Shown piece by piece: positions 1 to 11,300 of a stretch of 64,000 nucleotides of DNA. The stretch lies in contig CAMDGB010000004.1 in NCBI GenBank assembly GCA_945897915.1, positions 1-64,000 on the forward strand. Direction: 5' to 3'. The notes below the pieces were generated by a model. That model searched no databases. It saw only the letters and a program-made list of their open reading frames with translations, and had not been told where the DNA came from. A program made the position numbers and the translations under genes. Numbering within the stretch: position 1 is the first letter of the stretch; each line of letters starts with the position of its first letter. This DNA comes from Chryseobacterium gleum. GTDB lineage: Bacteria > Bacteroidota > Bacteroidia > Flavobacteriales > Flavobacteriaceae.

Positions 1-20
1 CGTTAAATATTTTTAACAAT

Positions 21-800
21 ATGGCAAATACAAAAGAACTAAGCGTAGAAGAAAAGTTAAGAGCAATTTATGCCTTACAATTAATTGATTCTAAAATTGA
101 CGAAATAAGAAACGTACGAGGAGAATTACCTTTAGAAGTAGAAGATTTAGAAGATGAAGTAGCTGGATTATCAAAACGTTTAGATAAATTAAACGACGAT
201 TTAAACAACATTGATCATCAAGCAAAAGAAAAAAAGAACAATATTGATGACCACAAAACAGCAATAAAAAAATATACAGATCAACAAAAAAATGTTCGTA
301 ACAATAGAGAATTTAATTCTTTATCAAAAGAAATTGAGTTTCAAGAATTAGAAATTCAATTGGCTGAAAAGAACATTAAAGAGATGAAAGTTACGTTTGA
401 AAACAAAAAAGAAATTGTTAATCAAACAAAAGACAAACTAGAAAGCAAAGAAAATCACTTAAAACACAAAAAAGCTGAATTAAGTGCTATTATGGCAGAA
501 ACCGAAAAAGACGAAAACTTTTTAATTGAAAAATCTAATGATTTTAGAAGTAAGATTGAAACGCGTTTGTTAGCGGCGTATGACAGAATTAGAAATAGTG
601 TTATTAATGGATTAGCAGTAGTTTCTATCGAACGAGGGGCGTCAGCTGGATCTTTCTTTACTATCCCACCACAGACTCAAATGGAAATAGCGGGAAGAAA
701 GAAAATTTTAACCGATGAGCACAGTGGACGTATTCTAGTAGACACTGATTTAGCTGACGAAGAAAAAGAAAAAATGGAGAAAATTTTCGCCAAAATGTAA
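21..800 (+). CDS. C4-type zinc-ribbon family (COG1579/DUF164-like) coiled-coil protein, zinc-ligand cysteines not retained
   Basis: Long coiled-coil N-terminus plus C-terminal GSFFTIPPQ...DEHSGRILVD resembling the zinc-ribbon family C-terminus. Confidence 0.8.
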   Translation: MANTKELSVEEKLRAIYALQLIDSKIDEIRNVRGELPLEVEDLEDEVAGLSKRLDKLNDDLNNIDHQAKEKKNNIDDHKTAIKKYTDQQKNVRNNREFNSLSKEIEFQELEIQLAEKNIKEMKVTFENKKEIVNQTKDKLESKENHLKHKKAELSAIMAETEKDENFLIEKSNDFRSKIETRLLAAYDRIRNSVINGLAVVSIERGASAGSFFTIPPQTQMEIAGRKKILTDEHSGRILVDTDLADEEKEKMEKIFAKM

Positions 801-845
801 TATAATTAGTCTGAAAGTCGAAAAAATTAGACAATAACATACTAT

Positions 846-879
846 AAAAAAAATCCCAATGAAAATTGGGATTTTTTTA
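846..879 (+). terminator. Rho-independent terminator
   Basis: aaaatcccaat-gaaa-attgggattttttt hairpin with T-run. Confidence 0.8.
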
Positions 880-940
880 TACAACATCCTAAACAAATAA
901 ACGATACAAACATCTAAACTAAAAATACTACCTTTGCGAA

Positions 941-1729
941 ATGGAAGAACAATTAGTACGCATTAATAAATATTTGTCAGAATCCGGATTTTGCTCTCGT
1001 AGAGAAGCTGATCGGTTATTGGAAGAAGGTAGAATTACCATCAACGGACAATCTCCAGAATTAGGCACAAAAGTAGCCTCAGGAGACGAAGTTCGTGTGA
1101 ATGGTGAATTAGTTACCAACGCAAATAAAAAAGCCATTTATTTGTCCTTCCACAAGCCAGCGGGAATTGAATGCACCACTAATTTAAACATTCCAGACAA
1201 TATTGTAGATTACATCAATTATCCCGAACGTGTTTTTCCTATCGGAAGATTAGATAAAGGAAGTGAAGGTTTGATTTTTATGACCAATGATGGCGATATT
1301 GTAAACAAAATTTTACGCGCTAGAAACAATCACGAAAAAGAATATATTGTTACTGTTGACAAACCAATTACAGAAACTTTCATTAAGCAAATGAGTAACG
1401 GCTTACCTATTTTAGACACTATTACTAAAAAATGTAAGGTAGAAAAAATGAGTCAGTTTGTATTTAAAATTGTTTTAACGCAAGGTTTAAACCGTCAAAT
1501 TCGTCGTATGTGCGAGTATTTAGATTACGAAGTAACTTCGCTTAAACGCATCCGAATTATCAATATCACTTTAGATGTTCCGGTTGGAAAATACCGACCA
1601 TTAACCGATAAAGAAATCGTAGAATTAAATACACTTATTGAACCTTCCAGTAAAACCGAAGACGCGAGTATTTTACGCGATAAAAAAACCAATTACGGTA
1701 GCAGAAATTACGATAAAAGAAATAGATAA
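941..1729 (+). CDS. rluF: 23S rRNA pseudouridine synthase, RluF-like (S4 domain + RsuA family)
   Basis: S4 motif RINKYLSESGFCSRREADRLLEEGRITING, catalytic GRLDKGSEGLIFMTNDG, LTQGLNRQIRRMCEYL. Confidence 0.88.
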   Translation: MEEQLVRINKYLSESGFCSRREADRLLEEGRITINGQSPELGTKVASGDEVRVNGELVTNANKKAIYLSFHKPAGIECTTNLNIPDNIVDYINYPERVFPIGRLDKGSEGLIFMTNDGDIVNKILRARNNHEKEYIVTVDKPITETFIKQMSNGLPILDTITKKCKVEKMSQFVFKIVLTQGLNRQIRRMCEYLDYEVTSLKRIRIINITLDVPVGKYRPLTDKEIVELNTLIEPSSKTEDASILRDKKTNYGSRNYDKRNR

Positions 1730-1735
1730 TATTTT

Positions 1736-1822
1736 GGGCGTTCCCTTTCAGGTCGTGTCTTCAGCTATATTCCCGAGAAAATCGGGAGTTGTCACTACAA
1801 CCACTAACGCAAACCCGTTTGC
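1736..1822. repeat. Compact palindromic intergenic element
   Basis: gggcgtt...aacgc ends, internal tcccga-gaaaa-tcggga hairpin and terminal gcaaac-cc-gtttgc hairpin; resembles dispersed Flavobacterium intergenic repeats as recalled. Confidence 0.5.
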
Positions 1823-1823
1823 A

Positions 1824-2333
1824 TTAGAAAATTAATTCCATAACGTAATCATCCATAACGAAGCCGTTTCCAATATCTATTACTTCCTCTTTAACAATAG
1901 TAAAACCAACTTTCTCATAGAAAAATTTAGCTATATTGTATTTGTTAACATTTAAATAGATGCCTTTCTGATTATTGCTTTTGGCAATTATAATGACTTC
2001 ATCAATCATAGATTTTCCAAAACCTTTACCTTGCGTTTCTGGTAACAAATAAATCTTGTGAATTTTTAACAATTTAGTTTCTTTGCAATTTAATTCGTAA
2101 GCAACAAATCCAATTACTTTGGTATCTTCAAGCAGCAATTCAAATATTTGACCTGAAATCATTTGCTTTTCTAAATTGCCAATAGAATAAAAAGTATCTA
2201 ACATATAATCTAATTGCGCTTCAGATAGTATTTTACCATATGAAGAAGGCCAAATAGTATAAGCTAAATCACGAACTATTGAAAGTTGTTCTCTATTACA
2301 AACGGTCATTTTCATGTGGCTAAAATAAAACAA
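1824..2333 (-). CDS. GNAT family N-acetyltransferase
   Basis: GNAT motif A: IHKIYLLPETQGKGFGKSMIDEVI ... LNVNKYNIAKFFYEKVGFTIV. Confidence 0.88.
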   Translation of the reverse strand: MFYFSHMKMTVCNREQLSIVRDLAYTIWPSSYGKILSEAQLDYMLDTFYSIGNLEKQMISGQIFELLLEDTKVIGFVAYELNCKETKLLKIHKIYLLPETQGKGFGKSMIDEVIIIAKSNNQKGIYLNVNKYNIAKFFYEKVGFTIVKEEVIDIGNGFVMDDYVMELIF

Positions 2334-2368
2334 AAAGGGTCAATCTGTAACAGATTGACCCTTTTTTT
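2332..2368 (-). terminator. Bidirectional-looking terminator downstream of the giant secreted protein gene
   Basis: aaaaagggtcaatctg-taa-cagattgaccctttttt. Confidence 0.85.
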
Positions 2369-2384
2369 ATTTATGAAATAGTTT

Positions 2385-5300
2385 CTATTTTTTAACTACT
2401 TTAAATTCACTTGAAGTGTCATTAGCAAAAACTTTTACTACATAAACTGATGTAGCTAAATCAGATAAATCAACAGTAACTAAATTACTATTTGGACTTA
2501 TGTTTCTAATTTGTCTTCCACTAATATCGTACACTTGAACTGAAGTAATTTCACTAGAATAACTAATAGTTAAAATATCATTAACAGGGTTTGGATAGAA
2601 TTTTAAAGATTTGACATCAAAACTTTCGTTTTCTAATACTACTACAACAGTAACAGCTAATGCTGTACTTCTACAAGTTCCTACAACTGAAACTGCATAA
2701 TATGTAGTTCCATCTACTAATTGAGTTCCTGCTGGAATTGCATTTGTACCTGCTGCTGCATCAGCTGCAGTTGGATACCAAATAACATTGGTTCCAGATA
2801 CAGAAATATCTTCAATTGTAGCATCTGGTCCCACACCTCCAAAAATAGTTTGTGTAGTAGCACCCGTTGGAGTGGCTGGTGAAGATATCGTAACATTGAC
2901 AGCTGTTCTTGTACTTTCACAACCATTAACTGTTTGTGATACATAATAGATTCCACTTGACAGTGCAGTAGTAGTAGCTATTGGTGAACCACTTGTAGGT
3001 GTTGAATACCATTGTAAACTAGAACCTGCTGCCACTAAATCTGCTACCGTTCCAGCAGAACAAAACGTTTGTGCTGTTGCTGATGGTGCTGTTGTTGCAT
3101 TTACAGTAACAGAAACTGATGTTCTAGTACTTTCACAACCATTAATGGTTTGAGATACAAAATAAGTACCCGTAGCTAAAGCTGTTGAAGCACTTAAAGC
3201 AGATCCACTTGTTGAAGCTGAATACCATTGTAAACCAGTTCCGGTAGCAGATAAATTAGCTACTATAGCACTATTACAAAATGTTTGTGCAGAAGCTGTA
3301 GGTGCAGTTGTAGTATTTATTGTAACTGTAACTGAAGTTCTTGTACTTTCACAACCATTAACCGTTTGAGATACATAATATGTTCCTGAAGATACAGAAG
3401 CTGATGATACAACAACATTTCCAGCCGTTGCAGCATCATACCAAGTATAAGCTGAACCGTTTGGCAATAAATCAGAAACTAAAGCTGCATTACAAAAAGT
3501 TTGAGCAGATGCATTAGGTGCTGTAGGAATTGGATTCACAACAGCTGTTACTGCAAATCTAGTTGTACTTTCACAACCATTAACTGTTTGTGAAGCATAA
3601 TATATAGTTCCATTTGTTAACCCAACTAAAGGCAATAATGAAGCAGGGTATTCTGTACCACCTGTAGCAGCATTGTACCATTTAATATTACTACCCGTAG
3701 CAACTAATTGCGATAAATTAGCCGAACCACAGAATGCTTGAGAAGCAGTTCCTGTTGGTGTATTTGCAACATTAATTGTTACCGTTACAGGCATAATTTT
3801 TTCACAGCCATTTGCATTATTAACTGCTTTGATGTAATATGTTCCAGAAGTGGTTACCGCACTAGCTGTCGTTAAAGCAGTAGTTGCCGTACTATCTGAC
3901 CAATACGATAATGTTATTCCTGTATCCGAACCAGCTGTAATTGCATTTGCTGTAATATCTATAGTAGATGGACTACAAACCGAAGCTGGATTAGTAATTG
4001 TTAATACCGGTTGTGGATTAATAGTTACTGTAACTGGAATTATAACTGAACATCCATTAGTATTTGTACCTTTAATATAATAGGTACCTGAGGTGCTAAC
4101 AGCACTTGGTAAAGTTAAAGCAGTAGTAGCCGCTAAATCCGTAAAGTATGTAAATGTTAATCCTGAATCAGAACCTGTTGTTACCCCTGATGCTGTAAGA
4201 TTTACAGTAGTTGGCGCACAAACCGTTGTTGGGTTTACACTTACTACATTTGGTAAAGCATTTACTGTTACTATTACTGATGCCATTGCAACACAACCAT
4301 TAGAATTTGTACCTTTAATATAATACGTTCCAGAACTTGCAACTGCATTTGGATTTGCCAATACTGTTGTAGCTGAAGCATCTGTGAAATAACTATAGGT
4401 TAAACCTGCAGTTGAACCAGTTGTTACAGCAGTAGCTGTTAAGTCTACAGTAGAACCATTACATACTGCACTTGGAGCATTTGCAACAACCACTGGTAAT
4501 GGGTTAGCTGTTACAGTAAATGTAGCCGTATTAACACATTGTCCTCCAGAAGTTTGGTTTGCAGTTAATGTATACGTTGTAGTTGCTGTTGGATTAAATA
4601 CCCAACCATTTGTACTATCGCCTGAAATACCTAATAAAGGTGACCAAACATAAGTATCAAAATCTAATAAAGTAGATGTTACAGTTACAGGAACAGTAGT
4701 AACTACTCCTGCACAAATTGTTGTACTTGCGCTACTTAACGTTAACGCTGGTGCCGGGTTAACAGTTACTGGAACTGCAACTCTTGGAGAAGCACAAACT
4801 GTTGGAATTGTTAAGTTCATTTTATGAATAAATCTTAGGTCTGTAAGGTACGATGTTGCCGAAGACCAACCGTATCCACCGGTTATTGAAACCCCAGTTG
4901 TAGTAAATGGATAAGCACCAGTTTGATAATACCAGATTAAACCAGTCCCTAAAGAAGAACAAATTAATCTATAACCTGCCCCTGCTGTTGGAACAACAAA
5001 AGTTGATGGTAAAGTAATATTTGTTAGTGCAGTATCTGATCCCGTAAATCCAGTCACAGTTGTTGAAGCAATATCTACACCATTTGAATCTTGTAAATTA
5101 ATGGTTAAGTCACCAGAACCTGAAACCAAAACATCAATACTATTAATCACAACATTATTTGTAGTAGTTGTAAATAACATCCCTCCATTTGTGGAGCCTG
5201 TTGTTAATGCAGTACTAATAGCAGCAGTAGACCCTAAAGAAACTGTTGAATTGGCAATGGTTTCTGCACTAGCATAGTAAGTAGCCGAAGTACTTAATTG

Positions 5301-8300
5301 TGGCGTAACAAATGGCGAACCAGTTCCTACAGAAGTACCACCTGTTGCAGTTGTATACCATTTAATTGTTGATCCAGTGTTAGCTGTAGCTTGAATACTC
5401 GCGGTACCTGTTCCACATCGAGTAGCCGGTATTGTTGTAGTAATGTTATTGTTAAATACTACTGAAGCTATACTTGAATATCCAGGAGTTCCTCCACAAG
5501 CAACAATCTTACAACGATATTGAGTGGCAACAGCTGGTGTAACTGTTATTGTTGTAGCTGTTGCAGATGCAACATCTTGCCATGAACCTCCATTGTCAAT
5601 ACTAGATTGCCATTGGAAAGCTAAACCATCATTACTTCCTGTGTAATCGATACTTAAGTTTACGCTAGTACCCAAACAAATTGTAGTAGCACTAGCTATT
5701 GTGTTTACACCTGTAGGTGGAGTATTATTTAAAATATTCATTAATACTTGAGCCGAACCTGGGGCATTTGTACAACCCGTAGTTTGATTCGTATAAGAAA
5801 TAGAATACGTTGTAGTAATTGCTGGCGCTACAGATTGAGAGAAAATGTTTGTTCCAGTTGCAATTGTAGTTGTACCATTGACATTAGTAGCCGTCCATGT
5901 TGTATTGTAATTTGCTGGTGGTGAAAATCTCCAAGCTAAAGGAGTAGTTATTTCATTCGATACACCATTCCAGAAATTTGCTGCATTTGTTGTGCAGTTT
6001 GGAGCAGTTGCACCAATTGTTTTAGTTGGATCCTGAAGACCAATATATTTATTTCTTGAATCAGGATTAAAACCACAAGATGCTAAAACTTGATTTGTTG
6101 CATTTATAACTCTAATTTCAATAATTCCAGTTGTTTCATATAATACCAATTCCGCAGAATTTCTTCCATCTGTAGCATTAGCAGAACAGTATAATGGCGC
6201 ATTTGCATATTGTACTACAAATCTTCTGTTAGGAGCAATTCCTTCTGTCCAATATGCTATTTTTCCTTTATCAGTACCAACTGTACTGTTATCAAATTTT
6301 AAATCTCTAGCACATACAGCAATAGTACTCGCCGGATTAGCTGTATTAGGAAAACCTCCAGTAAAAGAATATAAAGTAGAACCAGTTGCGCCAAAGTTAA
6401 CTGTTCCATTAGTTGCAATATTTAAAGTAGTATAAATAGTTCCAAAAAAGTTAAAGTTAAAGCCTATTGGCTTCGCATTCCAATAACCATCATCAATACC
6501 TGATACATTACCTGTACCAGCAACAGCTACTCCATTTTCGCATAATACTACACCATTAGAAGGAATAGTACTTAATGCAGTTGGTGCTGTTATACAAGTA
6601 GCGGTAAAATTCCCTGCACTTAAACCTGAATCGATAGTTGCACTAGTTCCTGGACATACTCCACTAGCTGTTGTGGTAACCGTAGCAGTAGGTAAAGGAT
6701 ACACACCTACAGAAATAAACGCCACTGAAGGACATCCACCATTATTTGGTGTTCCAGTTACTTTAAAATCAGTAGTAGCAGAAATAGTAGCCGTAATTGA
6801 AGCTCCTGTTGTAGTGGTTAGGGTTGTTCCACTTGTTAATGATTCCCAAGTGTAAACTACACCTATAATTGAAGAACTTGCAGTTAATGTAACGTCACCA
6901 CCTGTACCACAAAAATTAGGAACTGAAGGGGTTATTGTAATAATATCATTACTAAATCCTTCATCTGTGTAAGAAACACCTGCTTGATTTTTATTTAATG
7001 AATTAGAATCAGTAGCTGTAACCGACCAAGTTACCGTAGCGTTAGACGGAGTAACAGTTGGTATAACACCTGACCAATCATTACCTGATGTATTAGTCAT
7101 AGTGATTGGTGTTTGTGCTGTTCCATTAATACTATAATTAATTACAACACTAGCAATAGTTCCAGAAACTGGAGTAACAGTAACAGTAACTGTTCTTGCT
7201 ATATTTGGGCAAAATTTACCCATTGGTGTCATCAATAAATTTGATAGAGCTGGACTTGGTGAAATCGCATCAAATTCCCAAGCACCTATGTCATAACCTG
7301 TTCCTGTACCTCCTGGACGTGTAACACCAGTAAAATCTGGACTTGTTACAGTAATTGAATTACCACCACCTTCAGCTTGCGTTGTAATACCAGCAGCTGG
7401 TTTTAAGAAAGTAGCATCTGATCCTGTTGTAGAAGTAAAGAAAGTTGCTGGAACAAAAGCTGTTTCAGTGAATGAATTTGCATCACGAGGCGCTATTGTA
7501 CCTGCAGTAAATACTCCTGCAATATATTGTGCCATAGTTTGTGCACCCATTGTTCCGTCACTGTAAATTAAATTACTAGCACCCGGAGTTCCTGCATAAA
7601 ATAAATTCTTGTTTGATGTTGCTGCATAATTTGCTAATGTAGAAGCAATTCCACTAGTTCTTCTAAAAGCGACAGCTAAACCTGTACCAACTGGCGTAAG
7701 ATTATTGAAAATCATATTATTTTGTAAATCTAACGAAGCAGTTGTAGCCGTTGTACTTGTGGTATGTAAAATACCTGTACCTCCAAAGTTTGCTCCACCA
7801 CTACCTGCTAAATAAACCGAGTTGTTATACACTTTTTGTGTTGAAGTAGTAGCAGAAGAAGAAACAGATATACCGTGGATAGCATCTGGTAAACTTGCAT
7901 TTGGTGCTGTTAAACTACCAATAATATTATTATAAGTACTCACAGTTGTTCCTCCTGACAATAAAATACCTTTTACAGGATTGACTGTAAGTAAAGTATT
8001 AGTAATTGCACCACTTTGAGATAAACCATATACTTTATTTCTGTACATATTTACAGCGGTTCCACCAGAAACTTGCATACCATGTACTAAAGGAGATGTA
8101 GCTCCAGAACCAGATAAAGTATGAATTGTATTTTGGAATGCATTTGTTAAGGTCGCTCCTGTAACAGCTAAACCTAACACAGTTGATGAAGCACCTGATG
8201 ATGATAATGTATTAATAGTATTAGCATTAATATTAACAACCGGTGATGTATTTGCACAAGTTAAACCTGTAACTGAACCACCTGTTCCTGTAGATGATAA

Positions 8301-11300
8301 ACCTGTAATGGTATTATTTGCAATATTTAAAGGGTTGGCTAAGTTACCAGATGCTCCAATAGTTATACCTGTAATAGTACTTTGCCCTGTTAAATTAGTA
8401 ACCGTATTATTTGATAATGAAGAAGTTCCTCCAAAATAACCAAAGTTCATCCCTGTAATAGTGCCTGCACCTGTTGTCCAGTTATTAAGTGTATTACCTG
8501 TAACAGTTCGTGTTGCACCAGAACTAGAACCGTCAGTATTATTAATACCTGTTATAGCTGTAGCGCCTGTTGTAGTAATATTTGATAAATTATTATTTGT
8601 AATAGTACTTATAGCACCTGTAGCTGAAGACGATCCAGATGTTAATCCTGTAATTGTTCCACCTGCACCAGGCTTATTAAATGCCGTTACAATAGTATTA
8701 TTAGTAATATTTTGAGTACCTGTTGCCGCAACAGCATAACTATGAGAAATAAACGTTACTGAACCTGCAGTATTCACATTTAAATTAGTAAATGTATTAC
8801 CAGAAACGGTAGCAATATTATTAACTGCTGTAGCTCCAGTAAGGTTTATATATGTGTGAGAGTGTGTACCTGCAACAGCATGAGTAATTCCTTGAAAATC
8901 ATTATTAGTGATATTGTGCGTTGTTGCAAGAGTATTCGCTACACTTAAACCTGTTAAGGTTCCTGAATTTGCAAAGACATATCTTACAAATCCAAGAGCA
9001 GATGTACCGATACTGTTTGTAGAAACATTAACTGAAGGCGTTATTCCTGTCATTGATCCAGACGTAATAATACCTGTAACAGCAGTTGATGTGCCCGAAA
9101 CAGCTATACCACGAATGGTATTGTTTGATACGACTAAAGTATTTCCTGATGCCGTACTTCTAATTCCTAATGCTATTGCAGTTGCACCCGATGTTGAAGT
9201 AAGTACTCCCGATGAATTTGAAAGAGGAGTTGCAGTAATATTAAATGTATAACCCGTTCTAATATTATCAGTAGTTGTGTTTCCTATAGTATTATTACTA
9301 ATATTAAATACACCAGCTGTTCCAGCTGTATCAATTCCTGTAAATCCACCACTAAGAGTCGCAGTAGTTCCCACAGCATCAATAGCACCTATAGTATTGT
9401 TTTGAATAGTTACAGTTCCTGTGCTTGTAGCGTAAATACCTACTACCTGACCACCAGTTGTTGTACAAGCTGCATAAACCGATGAGTTTCCTGTAGTTGA
9501 TCCAATTGTGTTACTTGTAGTAGTACCAATATTTGCATTTCCAGAAGTTACGTTAATACCTGCCCATATACCATTAGTTGTATTTGCACCACTTGAAGTA
9601 AATAATGCAAAACCAGCAATAGTATTTCCTTGAATATTAGAAACTGTAGCTCCAGCCGTAAAACCTAACGTCATACCTGTATAACGAGTTGCAGTTGGTG
9701 TCCCTGCAGTAGCATACGAAGAAGGAAAACCAGCAAGAAGAAGCGAGTTACCTATTAAATTTGTTGTTCCAGTTCCAGATGCATTAGCATAACCAATAGT
9801 GTTACCTGTAATGGTATAACCACCTCCTGAACCAATATTAATACCATTGTGTGTATTAGCTGTAGTATATAAACGGGTTGCGGTTTGGAACAATTTGTTA
9901 TTGGTAATTGTCCAAGTAGCGTTACCAGATGTGGCAAGTGCAATACCATTGGTTGCACTAAGTGGACTATAGTAATCAGAAATTTGATTGTTATCTATTG
10001 TGTTTCCACTGTTATCTACCGCAGCACTTGTACCTATTGAATAGATAGCATTCGCTGGGAAGTTAGTTAGTGTTAATGCAGTTGATGCAACTGTTGCAGA
10101 TGCATTTACTGTATACGTTCCATTTCCACCTGTCCCTGTTCCTGCGACCGTGATAATTGTACCTGCAGTAACACCTGTTCCTAAAACAGTAGCTCCCGGA
10201 ACCACAAAACCACTAGTAACTGCAGTTACAGTTATAGCAGTTGTCGTCTGAGAACCTGTAACCACAGCCGTTGCAGCATTTGCTGTAAAGGTACAGTTAT
10301 TGATAGTATTGTTGTCATTACCTGAAAACAATCCAGCACCAAAATACACTGAACCTCCTGTTGTAGAAAGGTTGGCACTTTTAATATCTAGATATTTTAA
10401 GGTATTGTTATTGGCATCATTAGTAAACATAATAGCATTTGCACCTCCAGTAGAGGTTCCTGTTAAGGCAATTGCAGATACATTATTAGTACTGTTGTTT
10501 AGCGTGTATGTTCCAGCGCCTCCCGTTCCAGTTCCATATCCTGTAATTACAGTACCTGGAAGCACACCTGTTCCTGAAAGTGTCTGACCAATTAAAAATG
10601 GCCCTGAACCTGCTGTTAATGTTCCCACAGTAAATGTTGATGCTGCAATAGAAGAACCTGTTGCTGTAGTTGATGCTGTAGCTCCACCTGGCGCTAAGTT
10701 AGCAATTGTCATAACAGAAGTTGTACCTGTTTGATTTACACGTCCATCAATTGTTAATTTTGCTGTGCTATTTAAATCAAAAATAGAAGATGATGTAGCA
10801 TTGGAAATAGTTAATGGTGTAGCTACAGTTGTAGGATAGACATTAATAGTGTATCCTGCTCCTGCTCCACCATTAGGTCCTACTATAGGAAATGTTTCTG
10901 GTGTTACTGGATAACCTGTAATTAATTCTAGATTAACATTACCTACTAATCCGCTTGAATTGATAGCAGCAAAAGCAGTAGTTAAATTTGCATAATCTCC
11001 ACCCGTACCAACAGTTTTTGTTCCCGTAAGAGTACCTGCTGGAGTAGCTTGAGTGCCTTCTAAATTTGCACTAACCGCACCTTCAGTAAATGCTGCAACT
11101 CTCCAATAATATGTAGCACCAAAAGTAAGACCTGATGCCGCATAAGTAGTTGCATTAGCGAGTGTTGTATTTACTAAAGTATATGTAATACCATCCGTTG
11201 AACGGTACACAAAATAACCTAATTCATTAGTAGCATTATCTGTCCAGTTTAGAGTAGTAGTTCCACCTGTTACTCCGCTAAATGTTAATGCACTTGGTGC

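Noticed and set aside
1638-1835. 65-aa ORF overlapping the rluF 3' end
   Set aside because: Runs out of frame from rluF into the palindromic element; no family signal.
2717-2956. Minus-strand alternative-frame ORF (79 aa) inside the giant gene, also 9755-9958
   Set aside because: Frame-shifted readings of repeat DNA with biased composition; no independent support.
3850-4323. Two similar + strand ORFs (76 aa each) opposite the giant gene
   Set aside because: They are the antisense reading of consecutive 243-bp Ig-like repeats; similarity and length follow from the repeat, not from coding.
2875-4510. Regularly spaced repeats considered as a CRISPR-like array
   Set aside because: Period is 216/243 bp, in frame and coding for Ig-like domains; no short identical repeats with unique spacers and no cas genes.
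8461-9252. Several + strand ORFs rich in V/P/A opposite the giant gene (also 6673-6855, 10300-10587)
   Set aside because: Antisense shadows of a low-complexity Thr/Gly/Asn-rich coding region; no start context or family resemblance.
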